A stretch of 64,000 nucleotides of DNA from Micromonospora fulviviridis (GTDB lineage: Bacteria > Actinomycetota > Actinomycetes > Mycobacteriales > Micromonosporaceae): NCBI RefSeq assembly GCF_014648395.1, contig NZ_BMRA01000012.1:176777-240776 (forward strand). The letters run 5' to 3'. The notes below the pieces were generated by a model. The model saw nothing but the letters and a program-made list of their open reading frames with translations, was not told the origin of the DNA and searched no databases. The position numbers were made by a program, and so were the translations under genes. Each line of letters starts with the position of its first letter. Positions within the stretch are counted from its first letter, which is position 1. This document shows positions 49,328 through 58,812 of the stretch, piece by piece.

Positions 49328-50524
49328 GTGCACCCTGCCGGCACTCCGAGGCATGTGCTGTTCCTGAACTGGCGGGACACCCGTAACCCCGAGGGCGGTG
49401 GCTCCGAGGTCTACATCGAGCGGGTCGCCGCCGAGCTGGTCCGGCACGGGCACCAGGTCACGCTCTTCTGCGCGGCACACGAGGCGGCTCCCGCCGAGGA
49501 GACCAACGAGGCGGGCGTCCGGCTGGTCCGTCGCGGCGGCCGGCACACGGTCTACGCCTGGGCGGCGCTCTCGTACCTCGCCGGGCTCGTCGGCGTGGGC
49601 CCGCTCTCCGCACGACGGTGCGGGCGCCGCCCGCAGGTGCTGGTCGACGTCTGCAACGGCCTGCCGTTCCTCGCCCCGCTCTGGTCCCGCCGGCCGGTGC
49701 TCATGCTCGTCCACCACGTGCACCGCCAGCAGTGGCCGGTGGTGCTGGGCCCGCGGGCGGCCCGGTTCGGCTGGTGGGTGGAGTCCTGGCTCTCCGTCCG
49801 CGTCTACCGGCGCTGCCGGTACGTCACCGTCTCCGAGGCCACCCGGGCCGAGCTGGCCACCCTCGGGGTGGCCCCGGAACGCGTCGCGGTGGTGCACAAC
49901 GGCACCCCGCAGCTGCCCCCCACCGACGCCGGTCGGGCACCGTACCCGCTGCTCGTGGCGCTCGGCCGGCTGGTTCCGCACAAGCGGATCGAAGTGGCCC
50001 TGCGCACCGTCGCGGCCCTCTCCGGCGAGCTGCCCGAGCTGCGGCTGGTCGTCGCCGGCCAGGGCTGGTGGGAGTCACACCTGCGCCAGCTCGCCGACGA
50101 GCTGGGCATCGCCGACCGGGTCGAGTTCCGGGGCTACGTGACGGAGGAGGAGAAGGCGGACCTGCTCGCCGCGGCCTGGGTGGCCCTGACCCCCTCGCTG
50201 AAGGAGGGCTGGGGACTGACCATCGTGGAGGCCGGTGCCGCGGGCACCCCGACGGTGGCCTTCCGGAACGCCGGCGGCGTCGCCGAGGCGGTGGTCGACG
50301 GACGCACGGGACTGCTCGCCGAGGACGTCGACGACTACGTCGCCAGGGTGCGGGACCTGCTGTGCGACGACGAGATGCGGCAGGGGATGGGGGCGGCGGC
50401 CCGGGCGCACGCCGCGTCGTTCACCTGGCCGGCGGCCGGAGAAAGGTTCGCGGCCCTGGTCACGACGGGTGCCGTGGCCAGGGCCGGGGAGCTGCCGGCG
50501 GAAGCCTGTTACCTGGTTCCGTAG
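49328..50524 (+). CDS. Glycosyltransferase family 4 (GT-B)
   Basis: A 398-aa glycosyltransferase. The N-terminal 'LNWRDTRNPEGGGSEVYIERVAAEL' and the C-terminal GT1 domain are clear: 'LVALGRLVPHKRIEVALR', 'GYVTEEEKADLLAAAWVALTPSLKEGWGLTIVEAGAAGTPTVAF' with the EGWGLTxxE nucleotide-sugar motif. It transfers a sugar inside the cell, probably onto a lipid or glycan precursor. A TAAATT -10-like hexamer (49303-49308) and GAGAGTAGGGA support the GTG at 49328. A GTG at 49289 is an alternative. Its 3' end overlaps DUF2613 by 16 bp. Confidence 0.9.
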   Translation: MHPAGTPRHVLFLNWRDTRNPEGGGSEVYIERVAAELVRHGHQVTLFCAAHEAAPAEETNEAGVRLVRRGGRHTVYAWAALSYLAGLVGVGPLSARRCGRRPQVLVDVCNGLPFLAPLWSRRPVLMLVHHVHRQQWPVVLGPRAARFGWWVESWLSVRVYRRCRYVTVSEATRAELATLGVAPERVAVVHNGTPQLPPTDAGRAPYPLLVALGRLVPHKRIEVALRTVAALSGELPELRLVVAGQGWWESHLRQLADELGIADRVEFRGYVTEEEKADLLAAAWVALTPSLKEGWGLTIVEAGAAGTPTVAFRNAGGVAEAVVDGRTGLLAEDVDDYVARVRDLLCDDEMRQGMGAAARAHAASFTWPAAGERFAALVTTGAVARAGELPAEACYLVP

Positions 50525-50703
50525 ATCTCGGGGGTGAAGGGGTCCGGCTTGCCGGCCTTCTGTGCCGCCTCGCGGGCGCTCTTGGCGCTGTCCCGCGCCT
50601 CGGCGGCGCTGGCGGTGGCGGCAGCGGCGAGCCCGCCGAGTGCCAAGACCCCGAGCAGTGCTGCCACCAGGCCCGACACCAGCAGCGTGAGGGCTTTACG
50701 CAT
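50509..50703 (-). CDS. DUF2613-type small membrane protein
   Basis: A 64-aa protein with one N-terminal helix (about 6-28, 'LTLLVSGLVAALLGVLALGGLAAAA') and a charged helical tail. Size, layout and place near an AftD homologue match DUF2613 proteins, which lie next to aftD in mycobacteria. GGGGAGG precedes the ATG. It is probably a small partner of the arabinosyltransferase machinery; this is inferred from context. Confidence 0.8.
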   Translation of the reverse strand: MRKALTLLVSGLVAALLGVLALGGLAAAATASAAEARDSAKSAREAAQKAGKPDPFTPEIYGTR

Positions 50704-50739
50704 GCCAATCCTCCCCTGTCGAAATATGCGAGCGGGACG

Positions 50740-52434
50740 TTACCACGGAGTAGGCCGGCGGCGTAGCACCGAAAGGGCAGCAAACGCGACCACCAGGAGG
50801 GCGCCCGTGAAGGCCCCCACGGCCGCCCACCGACCTGGACCGGGCGGGCTCCGGCGCCACACCGGCGGCGCGTTCGGGTCGCGGTAGAGAGTCAGCGCGG
50901 GTCCTTCGTGGACCTTCTCCAGACCGGCGAGCCAGGCCGGGTCGACCGCCTCCGTCGAGCCCCGCTGGACCACCACCCAGCGCACCCCGGTCCCGGCCAC
51001 CGGCCGGCCGTCGCGGAGCAGCCGCCGTAGTTCGCGGATCCTGGGGTTCTCTCCGGCCACCGTCACGTCACCCACCCGGAGGGTGTCGTCGGTGAGCACC
51101 TCGGCGGAGAGGTAGCGGGGCAGCGGGTCCAGCACCATCCGGTCGGGGTTCCACGGATAGGCCCGGTAGGCGCTGAGCGGCAGCGCCAGGACCACACCGG
51201 GCTCCTCGGCGGTGACCGCCGCGACGAGACGCCAGTCGGCGGGGTAGCTGACCGGCCGCAACCGGCCCGCGCCGCCGAAGGCCAGGTCCGGCATCACGGC
51301 GACCGGCAGTAGCGCCGCCCCGGCCAGCACCAGCAGGGCAAGGTCCCGGTCCCACCGGGACACCAGCCGCTCCACACCGAGAGCCGCGCAGAGCACGAGC
51401 GGCAGGGCGTACCCGGCGAGGAACTTCTGACCGTCGCGGAGCAGGCCCGCGCCCGGCACGTGCAGCACCGCCCAGCGCAACGCGTCGGCCGTGCCGGGCA
51501 GCACGCCGAGGGCGGCCAGCAGGAGGCCACCGGCGGCGAGCACGCCCAACCGGAGCGCCACACCCGCCGGCAGCCGCCGGCGCAGCGGACCGGCGCCGAC
51601 CGCAGCCACGAGCAGCAGGACAAGCGTGGCCAGCGGGACCAGGGCGCCCGCCCGGCTGCCCGGGGTGGCCTGGGCGCTCCAGATGCCGCCGGTGCCGGCG
51701 AGCGCCGCCAGTGGCCCGGCCCAGTTCTCGGCGCGGGCGGCGAACGCCTGCACGCCGGCCGGGTCGGACGTGCCGCCGGCCCCGGTCACCAGGGCCGCCA
51801 CCAGCCACGGCGCGTTCAACGCCAGCAGGGCCCCCATCGCCAGGGCCGTCGACCGCCGCCGCTCACGCCCCGCCACCAGCAGCGCCACCGCCGCGAACGC
51901 GAGCAGGCCGCCGGTCGGGGTGATCGCGGCGGGTGCCGCGGCGAGCACGAGTCGGGGCAGCGCGCCGGGCTGACCGGCGCGCACCCGCAGCGCGGCCCGC
52001 ACGATCCAGGGCAGCGCGGCGTACGCCAGGAGCAGCCCCCACTGGCCGATCAGCAGTCGCTCCGCCAGGTACGGCGTCCAGGCGTAGCCCACCGCGGCGA
52101 CCACCCGGGTGGCCCGCCGCTCGGTCGGCACCAGGTAGCCGGCGCCGACGGCGGCGAACACCACCGCCCCGCCCAGCGCCAGCCGCTGCACCAGCCACCC
52201 CGGTACGACCTGGGTGACCAGCGAGACCAGGGCGTCCATGGGGACGGCGCGGGGCAGGCTGTCCGCCGGCGCGACGAGCTGCCAGGTCAGCGGCTGCCGC
52301 GGCACGAACACCATGTCGTAGAGCAGGGCGTAACCCGGTGCCGCGAGCGGGGCGAGCACCACCGCGGCGACGACCGCCGCGACCGCGTACAGCAGCCAAC
52401 GCTCGCGGCGGGTCGGACCGGTCGGGACGGACAT
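50740..52434 (-). CDS. Polytopic membrane protein, GT-C-like
   Basis: A 564-aa protein with about 12 helices and a C-terminal soluble domain ('DPLPRYLSAEVLTDDTLRVGDVTVAGENPRIRELRRLL', then 'VVQRGSTEAVDPAWLAGLEKVHEGPALTLYRD') before a last helix. The first loop after helix 1 contains 'LLYDMVFVPRQPLTWQ', with an acidic Asp in the place used by GT-C sugar transferases. This suggests a polyprenyl-phosphate-sugar-dependent glycosyltransferase or a related membrane enzyme. It belongs to the AftD-type locus and is 22 bp after the upstream membrane gene. Confidence 0.8.
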   Translation of the reverse strand: MSVPTGPTRRERWLLYAVAAVVAAVVLAPLAAPGYALLYDMVFVPRQPLTWQLVAPADSLPRAVPMDALVSLVTQVVPGWLVQRLALGGAVVFAAVGAGYLVPTERRATRVVAAVGYAWTPYLAERLLIGQWGLLLAYAALPWIVRAALRVRAGQPGALPRLVLAAAPAAITPTGGLLAFAAVALLVAGRERRRSTALAMGALLALNAPWLVAALVTGAGGTSDPAGVQAFAARAENWAGPLAALAGTGGIWSAQATPGSRAGALVPLATLVLLLVAAVGAGPLRRRLPAGVALRLGVLAAGGLLLAALGVLPGTADALRWAVLHVPGAGLLRDGQKFLAGYALPLVLCAALGVERLVSRWDRDLALLVLAGAALLPVAVMPDLAFGGAGRLRPVSYPADWRLVAAVTAEEPGVVLALPLSAYRAYPWNPDRMVLDPLPRYLSAEVLTDDTLRVGDVTVAGENPRIRELRRLLRDGRPVAGTGVRWVVVQRGSTEAVDPAWLAGLEKVHEGPALTLYRDPNAPPVWRRSPPGPGRWAAVGAFTGALLVVAFAALSVLRRRPTPW

Positions 52435-52456
52435 GGCGGGAGGCGGCAGCCGCGGG

Positions 52457-54340
52457 TCAGCGGGCCGGCACGAGATCACCGACGGTGATCGCCTTGGTGC
52501 AGATCACCACCGACGGGTCGGCGACGGTCACCTCCACGGCCGGGCCGCCCCCCTCCAGCGGGAAGTAGATCTGGTTGAGCCCCCGCCGCACGGTGAACTG
52601 GTGGCTGGCCTCGCCGAGCCGGAAGGTCACCGTCGAGTCACCGGAGCTGAGGTAGCCGAAGTAGACGACCCACGGCCATTCCGGCACCGGCCCCTCCAGC
52701 GGGATGCGCGCCGTCGCGGCGCCCCCGATCTGGTGGCCGCAGGTGTCGTCCGGGCCTGGGAGGATGCGCCGGCCCTGCACCGTCGCCGGCCGGATCCGGC
52801 CGGTGTCGTCGAACGTCGACGGGTTCTCGGCCTCCGTCACGAACCTGGGCTTCAACTCGGCGGGGCGGAAGAAGTGCGACTGGAGGTTGTCCGGCCAGAA
52901 GTAGCCGGCCACCACCCGGTCCGGGACGATGTCGTCCAGGAAGACGGTGTCGGGCGACGCGGTGGCCAGGTCGGTCTGGGCCGTGGTGAGGTAGTCCCGC
53001 CCGTACTTGGTGCGCCAGTTGTCGCCGAACCGGGCGGTGCTCCACAGCGTGCCGACGCCGACCGTCGCGATGACCATGATCATGGCGACCAGGCCGACGG
53101 CGAAGGCGCCCGGCTCGCGCAGCACCGTCGGCAACGGCCACGAGGACACGTCGCCCTCTTCGGCGTCCGAGCGCCCGAGCAGGGCGACCCCGACGCAGAG
53201 CGCGGCGACCACCACGACGTCGGCGACGTACCTGGGGACCAGCCCGGCCAGCGGACTGAGCACGCCGCCGAGCCGGGTGGCGGCGAACAGCAGGGCGACC
53301 ATGGAGACGTAGGACAGCAGCAGCGTCCAGGCGCGCAGCGCCGACGGCCGCCACCGGACCGTCACCACCACCAGGGTGAGCAACGCCGCCCAGGACAGCC
53401 ACATGGGTACGTCGTACGGGTCGGCCAGCGGCGGGCCGTCACCGGCGTACGTCCACCGCCACGGGCCACCGAGCAGGCCGGGGACCAGGGTGACACCGAC
53501 CAGGTCACCGAGGAAGGTCAGCACCTCGCCCGTGGACTGCGGCCGGTTCAGCGCGCCCGCCGGCCGGCCCAGGTAGAACACGAGGTAGGCGGCCGACAGG
53601 GCGGCCAGCACCAGCCAGGCCGGCCAGTACCGGCGGGTGGTGGTCACCAGGGTCCGGGTCGGGCCGCCGACGGTGAAGAGGCAGGCGGTCAGGGCGAACA
53701 GGAGCGGCACGATCAGCAGCGCCTTGGAGTCGAAGGCCAGGCCGAAGGCGACCCACAGGACGACCGCCACGAGGTGACGCGGCCGGCCGGTGCGGGCGTA
53801 CCGGACCTGCGCCGCCATGGCGAGCACCATCGCCAGCAGCACCGGCAGCATCAACAGCCCGACGAGCCAGAGCGAGGTCGTCTCCAGGGTCAACGGACTG
53901 AACAGCAGCATGCAGAGGGGGATCAGCAGCCCCCACCCGGGCCGGAGCAGGTCCCGCAGCAGCCGGTAGAAGGCCACACCCAGAGCCGCCTGACCCGCCG
54001 CAAGCAGCAGCACCCACGGCCAGGTGGCGAAGCCGGCGGCCCGGACCATCAGCCAGGCGACCAGCAGACCACCCGGCATGAGGTGGTTGTTGAAGGTGCG
54101 CAGCAGGTGGTCGACGGTGAGGTCCGCGCTGCTGGCCTGGGCGGCGATGACGAACTCGTCCTGGGAGAACCAGCCACGGGTGGCGATGCCGGCGCGCCAG
54201 GCGACGGCCACCACGATCAGGACGACCGCGACGGCCCGTACGCGGTCGGCCCGCAGCCACCGCGCCACCGGCCCGGGCCCGTCCCCTTCCGCGCCCGGCT
54301 CGTGCGGACGCGTCACCGCCTCAACTTCCGGCATTGACAT
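52457..54340 (-). CDS. Polytopic membrane protein, probable GT-C glycosyltransferase
   Basis: A 627-aa protein. A hydrophilic N-terminus of about 35 residues precedes about 11 helices, with 'RGWFSQDEFVIAAQAS' after helix 1. The Asp-Glu pair there is in the GT-C catalytic position. After the helices comes a soluble extracytoplasmic domain of about 200 residues with a beta-sandwich look ('VTFRLGEASHQFTVRRGLNQIYFPLEGGGPAVEVTV'). It is likely to add a sugar to an exported glycan. It is the first of three minus-strand genes (with 52434 and DUF2613) and divergent from the AftD-like gene. Confidence 0.8.
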   Translation of the reverse strand: MSMPEVEAVTRPHEPGAEGDGPGPVARWLRADRVRAVAVVLIVVAVAWRAGIATRGWFSQDEFVIAAQASSADLTVDHLLRTFNNHLMPGGLLVAWLMVRAAGFATWPWVLLLAAGQAALGVAFYRLLRDLLRPGWGLLIPLCMLLFSPLTLETTSLWLVGLLMLPVLLAMVLAMAAQVRYARTGRPRHLVAVVLWVAFGLAFDSKALLIVPLLFALTACLFTVGGPTRTLVTTTRRYWPAWLVLAALSAAYLVFYLGRPAGALNRPQSTGEVLTFLGDLVGVTLVPGLLGGPWRWTYAGDGPPLADPYDVPMWLSWAALLTLVVVTVRWRPSALRAWTLLLSYVSMVALLFAATRLGGVLSPLAGLVPRYVADVVVVAALCVGVALLGRSDAEEGDVSSWPLPTVLREPGAFAVGLVAMIMVIATVGVGTLWSTARFGDNWRTKYGRDYLTTAQTDLATASPDTVFLDDIVPDRVVAGYFWPDNLQSHFFRPAELKPRFVTEAENPSTFDDTGRIRPATVQGRRILPGPDDTCGHQIGGAATARIPLEGPVPEWPWVVYFGYLSSGDSTVTFRLGEASHQFTVRRGLNQIYFPLEGGGPAVEVTVADPSVVICTKAITVGDLVPAR

Positions 54341-54519
54341 GGTGGGCAGCCTGCCACACGCTTACACGCCGTGGGCACCGCCGTTCGCCCGATCACCGAC
54401 GGCATCGCGCCCCAGGTCCCGGTACCCAGGGGCCCGGTTCCCACGGGGCCCGGTTAACCTCTCGCGATTGCGCCCCGCGTCCGCCGGGTCGGTCGGGGGT
54501 GCCGGAGACAGGGAGCCAC

Positions 54520-57500
54520 ATGCGCGCAGAGGCGACACGCGACAGCGGACCGGTGGGTCGTCGCACCCGTCATGTCACTCGCCGCTTCCGCCACGTCGCA
54601 GTGTGCATCGTCCTCTCCGCGCTCGCGTTCCAACAGGAACCGGGGCTGACCGTCCCGGACACCAAGATCGACCTCAACGTCAACCCCGCCGGCTGGCTGC
54701 TCCGCTCCCTGCACCTGTGGGACCCCACCGGCACCTTCGGCCAGCTGCAGAACCAGGCGTACGGATATCTCTGGCCGATGGGGCCGTTCTTCCTGCTCGG
54801 ATCGGAAATCGGCCTGCCGGCCTGGGTGGTGCAGCGCCTCTGGTGGGCGCTGCTGTTCTGCGTCGCCTACCTGGGGGCCGTCCGGCTCGCCGGGCGCCTC
54901 GGCATCGGCACCCCGGCCGCCCGGATGATCGCCGCGGTGTCCTTCGCGCTGTCACCGCGAATCCTCACCCAGCTCGGCTGGTCCTCGGTCGAGTCCTGGC
55001 CCAGCGCGATCGCACCGTGGGTGCTGATCCCCCTGGTCGGGCTCGCCCACGGCCGTCCCGTCCGGCGCGCGGTCGCCGGCTCGGCCCTCGCGGTCGCCTG
55101 CGCCGGCGGGGTCAACGCGACCGCGGTCTTCGCGGTCGTCCCGCTGGCGCTGCTCTGGCTCGCCACCCTCCGGCCGGTACGCCGCCGCATCACGGCGCTC
55201 GCCGCCTGGTCCGGCGCGGTCGCCCTGGCCACCGCCTGGTGGCTGGTGCCGCTGCTGGTGCTCGGCCGGTACAGCCCGCCGTTCCTCGACTACATCGAGT
55301 CCGCCCGGTTCACCACCAGCGTCACCGACACGGTGACCGTGCTCCGCGGCGCCTCCTACTGGGTCGCCTACCTGAGCGGGCCGTTCGGTCCGACCCTGCC
55401 CGCCGGGGCGCAGCTGGCCACCGAGCGGGTGCTCGTCGTGGCCACCCTGGCGGTCGCGCTGCTCGGCGTCGTCGGGCTGTCCCGGCCGGGCATGCCGCAC
55501 CGGCGGTTCCTCGTCACCGGCCTCCTCCTCGGCGTCGCGCTCGTCGGGCTCGGGCACGTCAGCGACCTGCCCAACGCCCTGGCCGGCCCCGAGCGGGAGT
55601 TCCTCGACGGCGCCGGGGCGCCGCTGCGCAACGTCCACAAGTTCGACGTCCTGCTGCGGCTCCCGCTCGCCCTCGGCATGGCCCACCTGGTCGGCCTCCT
55701 CATCCGGGTGGCCCGGACCGTACCGGCGCGGCGGCGCCGGCGGGCCACCGCGCTCGCCTGGCTGGCCGCCGGTGTCGCCGCCACCGCCGTCGTCGGCGTC
55801 GCCGGTCCGGCGGTGGCCGGCGGGCTCGCCACGCCCGGCGGGGTGACGAAGGTGCCGCGCTACTGGTCCGAGGCGGCCGACTGGCTGGACACGCACACCG
55901 GACGGGGCCGGGTGCTCGTGGTGCCCGGCGCCCGCTTCCCCTCGTACGACTGGGGCAGCACCACCGACGAGATCGCCCAGCCCCTGCTCGACGGGCGTTG
56001 GGCGGTCCGGAACGCCATCCCCTTCACCCCGCCCACGACCATCCGGCTCCTCGACGCGGTCGAGGCGGCGCTGGCCAACGGCGACGGCTCGGCCGGCCTG
56101 GCCGACCTGCTCGCCCGGTCCGGGGTCAGCCACGTCCTGTTCCGCGCCGACCTCGACCACGGCCGCTCCAACACGGCCCGACCGGCGGTCGTCCGCCAGG
56201 CGCTGGAGCGGACGCCCGGGCTCACGCTGGTCGCCGGCTTCGGCCCCGAGCGGGGCGGCGGGGCCACGGACGGAGTGTTCCGGGACCACGGCCTCGACGT
56301 GCCGACGCGGGCGCTGGAGGTGTTCCGGGTCGACCGCCCGGTCGAGCCGGTCGTCGCCTACGACAGGAACGACGTGACAACCGTCGTCGGCGGTCCCGAG
56401 TCGCTGCTGGAGATGGCCGCGGCCGGGCAGCTCACCGCGGCGCCGACGGTGCTGGCCGGCGACGCGGGGGACGCCTCCGGACCGGTCACGCTGACCGACG
56501 GGCTGCGCCGGCGGGACGTCTCCTTCGGCCGGCTGCGGGACACCTCGGCGACGCTCACCGCGTCCGACTCCTTCGACGTGCCCGCCCCGGCGCACGACTA
56601 CCTGCCCGACTGGGGCGCGGACCAGTCCACCGTGGCCCGGTACGACGGCATCACGGCCATCCGGGCGTCCAGCTCCCGAGCGCAGGTGGGGGTACGCGGC
56701 GGAGCCCGCCCCGAACACCAGCCGTACGCCTCACTGGACGGCGATCCGGGCACGTCGTGGCAGTCGGCGCCGGACACCGCGGGGTCGGCGCAGTGGCTGG
56801 AGGTCACCCTCGCCGCGTCCACCCGGATCAGGCAGGTACGGGTGCGGTTCGACCTCGGCGCCGACACGGTGCCCACGAAGGTGGTGGTCACCGCCGGGTA
56901 CGAGAGCCTGGCGGTCGAGTCGTTCGGCGACAGCATGACGTTCGACCTGCCGGGGGTGCACGCCACCCGGGACCTGCGGATCGCGATCGAGGCGACCATC
57001 GGGCAACGGCCCGGCTCCGGCACCGTCGGTATCTCCGAGATCGAGATTCCCGGCCTGCGCACCGGGCGTACCCTCGCGATGCCCGCCCCACCGGCGACCG
57101 ACCGGCCGGCGGCCGTCGTCGTCTCCGCCGCCCCGACCACGCCGGCCTGCTACTTCGTCGACGGCCGGCCCCGGTGCTCCGCGGACGTCGCTCGCGGCTC
57201 GGAGGACGGCCGGTCGATCGACCGGACGTTCTCCCTGCCCACGTCCGGGACGTACGCGGCCCGGGTCTGGGCCCGTCCGGAACCCGGCGGCGCCCTGAAC
57301 GCGGTCCTGGACCGGCAGGTGGCAGCCGCCCAGCCGCTGCGCCTCGCCCCGGCGGTGACCGCCTCGTCGACGGCGGTGCCGGACCCGGCGGCCCGGCCGG
57401 GGGTGGTCGTCGACGGGGATCCGGCGACCGCCTGGTCGCCCGCGCCGAGTGACGAGAACCCGATCCTGCACCTGGCGTGGCCCCGCACTCAGGTCATCAG

Positions 57501-58812
57501 CGGGCTGCGCTTCTCCCTCGACCCCGAGGTCGCCGCCTCCAAGGTCGGCAGCGTGCGGGTCGTGGGTGACGACGGCGTACGCGGCGGGCTGTTGAACAAG
57601 AACGGCCAGCTCACCCTGCAACCGCCGATGCGCACCGACGAGATCACCATCCAGTTCCTCGACAAGCCGTCCTCCTACAGCCAGGACCCGTACGGCGAGA
57701 AGGCGCCGGAGCCGCTGCCGATCGCCGTCGGCGAGGTGAGCGTGCTGCCGGCCGGTCCCGCCCGGACGCCCGACCTGGACGCCCCGGTGAAGCTCGGCTG
57801 CGGCTCCGGCCCCACGCTGGAGATCGCCGGCGCGCAGGTCCGCACCAGCCTGACCGCCACGCTCCGGGACCTGCTGGAGGCGCGGGAGGTGCCGGCCGTA
57901 CCGTGCGGCCCGGTCGGCACCGGTGGACTGGTGCTGGCCAGCGGCCAGTCCCGGCTCCTCGCCAGCCCCGGCGAGCTGGCCCGCGCGACCCGCGTGGCAC
58001 TCGTACCGGGCCCGACGCAGTCCCGCGCCGTTCCGCAGGCCTCGTCGGTCGAGGTGGCGGACTGGTCGGCCACCGAGCGCCGGGTACGCGTCGCCGACCA
58101 CCCCGTCGACCGCGTCCTCGCCGTACGGGAGAACACGAACGCCGGGTGGCGGGCCACGATCGGCGGCAAGGTGCTGACGCCGCTGGTCGTGGACGGCTGG
58201 CAGCAGGGCTGGGTGCTGCCCGCCGGGACGTCCGGCGAGGTGGTGCTGCGATTCGTTCCCGACACGGCGTACCGCTCCGGGCTGTTCCTGGGCGGTGTGC
58301 TGCTCGTCGGGGTGGTCGTCCTCGCCGTGCTGCCCGAGCGCCGTACCACCCCGTCGGCCGTCGGCCGGCCCGCCCGGCGGCGGGGACCGGGTTCGCTGCC
58401 GCTGCTGGTGACGGGTGCGGCGGCGGTGATCCTGTCGGGCGGGCTCCTCGGCGTCCTCCTGGTCGCGGTCGGCCTGGTGCTGGCCGCGTGGGGGCCACTC
58501 CGGCTCCCCTGGCCCCGCGACCCCCGTCGCGCCCGGCTGGCCGTCCGGCTCGCCTGGTCCTGGCTGCCGGCCGCCCTGCTGCTGCTGGCCGGCTGGCTGC
58601 ACCTCACCGTCGCGCAGCGGCACACGGCCGCCGGCCCGCAGCTCGCGGCGCTGCTCGCCCTGGGCTGCCTCTGGCTGACCACCACCGTCCGGCGGCGACC
58701 GGTACGCCCCGCCGCCCCGCCGGCAGCCGACCCACCGCCGGCCGACCCCGCCCCGGGAACGGACGGCCAGGCCACCTCGTGGCGCGGCACCGACCTCTCC
58801 TCGATCACGTGA
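54520..58812 (+). CDS. AftD-type alpha-(1->3)-arabinofuranosyltransferase
   Basis: A 1430-aa membrane enzyme, the length of mycobacterial AftD. The N-terminal GT-C membrane part (about 1-480) starts 'QEPGLTVPDTKIDLNVNPAGWLLRSLHLWDP', with the acidic loop Asp typical of decaprenyl-phospho-arabinose-dependent enzymes. A long extracytoplasmic part (about 490-1270) contains at least two F5/8-type carbohydrate-binding modules ('PYASLDGDPGTSWQSAP' and 'VVVDGDPATAWSPAP'), and there are final helices from about 1290. GGGAGCC precedes the ATG. In mycobacteria AftD branches arabinan. Here the acceptor is unknown because mycolyl-arabinogalactan is not expected in this group. Confidence 0.88.
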   Translation: MRAEATRDSGPVGRRTRHVTRRFRHVAVCIVLSALAFQQEPGLTVPDTKIDLNVNPAGWLLRSLHLWDPTGTFGQLQNQAYGYLWPMGPFFLLGSEIGLPAWVVQRLWWALLFCVAYLGAVRLAGRLGIGTPAARMIAAVSFALSPRILTQLGWSSVESWPSAIAPWVLIPLVGLAHGRPVRRAVAGSALAVACAGGVNATAVFAVVPLALLWLATLRPVRRRITALAAWSGAVALATAWWLVPLLVLGRYSPPFLDYIESARFTTSVTDTVTVLRGASYWVAYLSGPFGPTLPAGAQLATERVLVVATLAVALLGVVGLSRPGMPHRRFLVTGLLLGVALVGLGHVSDLPNALAGPEREFLDGAGAPLRNVHKFDVLLRLPLALGMAHLVGLLIRVARTVPARRRRRATALAWLAAGVAATAVVGVAGPAVAGGLATPGGVTKVPRYWSEAADWLDTHTGRGRVLVVPGARFPSYDWGSTTDEIAQPLLDGRWAVRNAIPFTPPTTIRLLDAVEAALANGDGSAGLADLLARSGVSHVLFRADLDHGRSNTARPAVVRQALERTPGLTLVAGFGPERGGGATDGVFRDHGLDVPTRALEVFRVDRPVEPVVAYDRNDVTTVVGGPESLLEMAAAGQLTAAPTVLAGDAGDASGPVTLTDGLRRRDVSFGRLRDTSATLTASDSFDVPAPAHDYLPDWGADQSTVARYDGITAIRASSSRAQVGVRGGARPEHQPYASLDGDPGTSWQSAPDTAGSAQWLEVTLAASTRIRQVRVRFDLGADTVPTKVVVTAGYESLAVESFGDSMTFDLPGVHATRDLRIAIEATIGQRPGSGTVGISEIEIPGLRTGRTLAMPAPPATDRPAAVVVSAAPTTPACYFVDGRPRCSADVARGSEDGRSIDRTFSLPTSGTYAARVWARPEPGGALNAVLDRQVAAAQPLRLAPAVTASSTAVPDPAARPGVVVDGDPATAWSPAPSDENPILHLAWPRTQVISGLRFSLDPEVAASKVGSVRVVGDDGVRGGLLNKNGQLTLQPPMRTDEITIQFLDKPSSYSQDPYGEKAPEPLPIAVGEVSVLPAGPARTPDLDAPVKLGCGSGPTLEIAGAQVRTSLTATLRDLLEAREVPAVPCGPVGTGGLVLASGQSRLLASPGELARATRVALVPGPTQSRAVPQASSVEVADWSATERRVRVADHPVDRVLAVRENTNAGWRATIGGKVLTPLVVDGWQQGWVLPAGTSGEVVLRFVPDTAYRSGLFLGGVLLVGVVVLAVLPERRTTPSAVGRPARRRGPGSLPLLVTGAAAVILSGGLLGVLLVAVGLVLAAWGPLRLPWPRDPRRARLAVRLAWSWLPAALLLLAGWLHLTVAQRHTAAGPQLAALLALGCLWLTTTVRRRPVRPAAPPAADPPPADPAPGTDGQATSWRGTDLSSIT

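Noticed and set aside
54024..57452. 1142-codon plus-strand open frame overlapping the AftD-like gene
   Set aside because: It is Arg/Pro/Gly-rich without domains and lies in another frame of a gene with clear family features.
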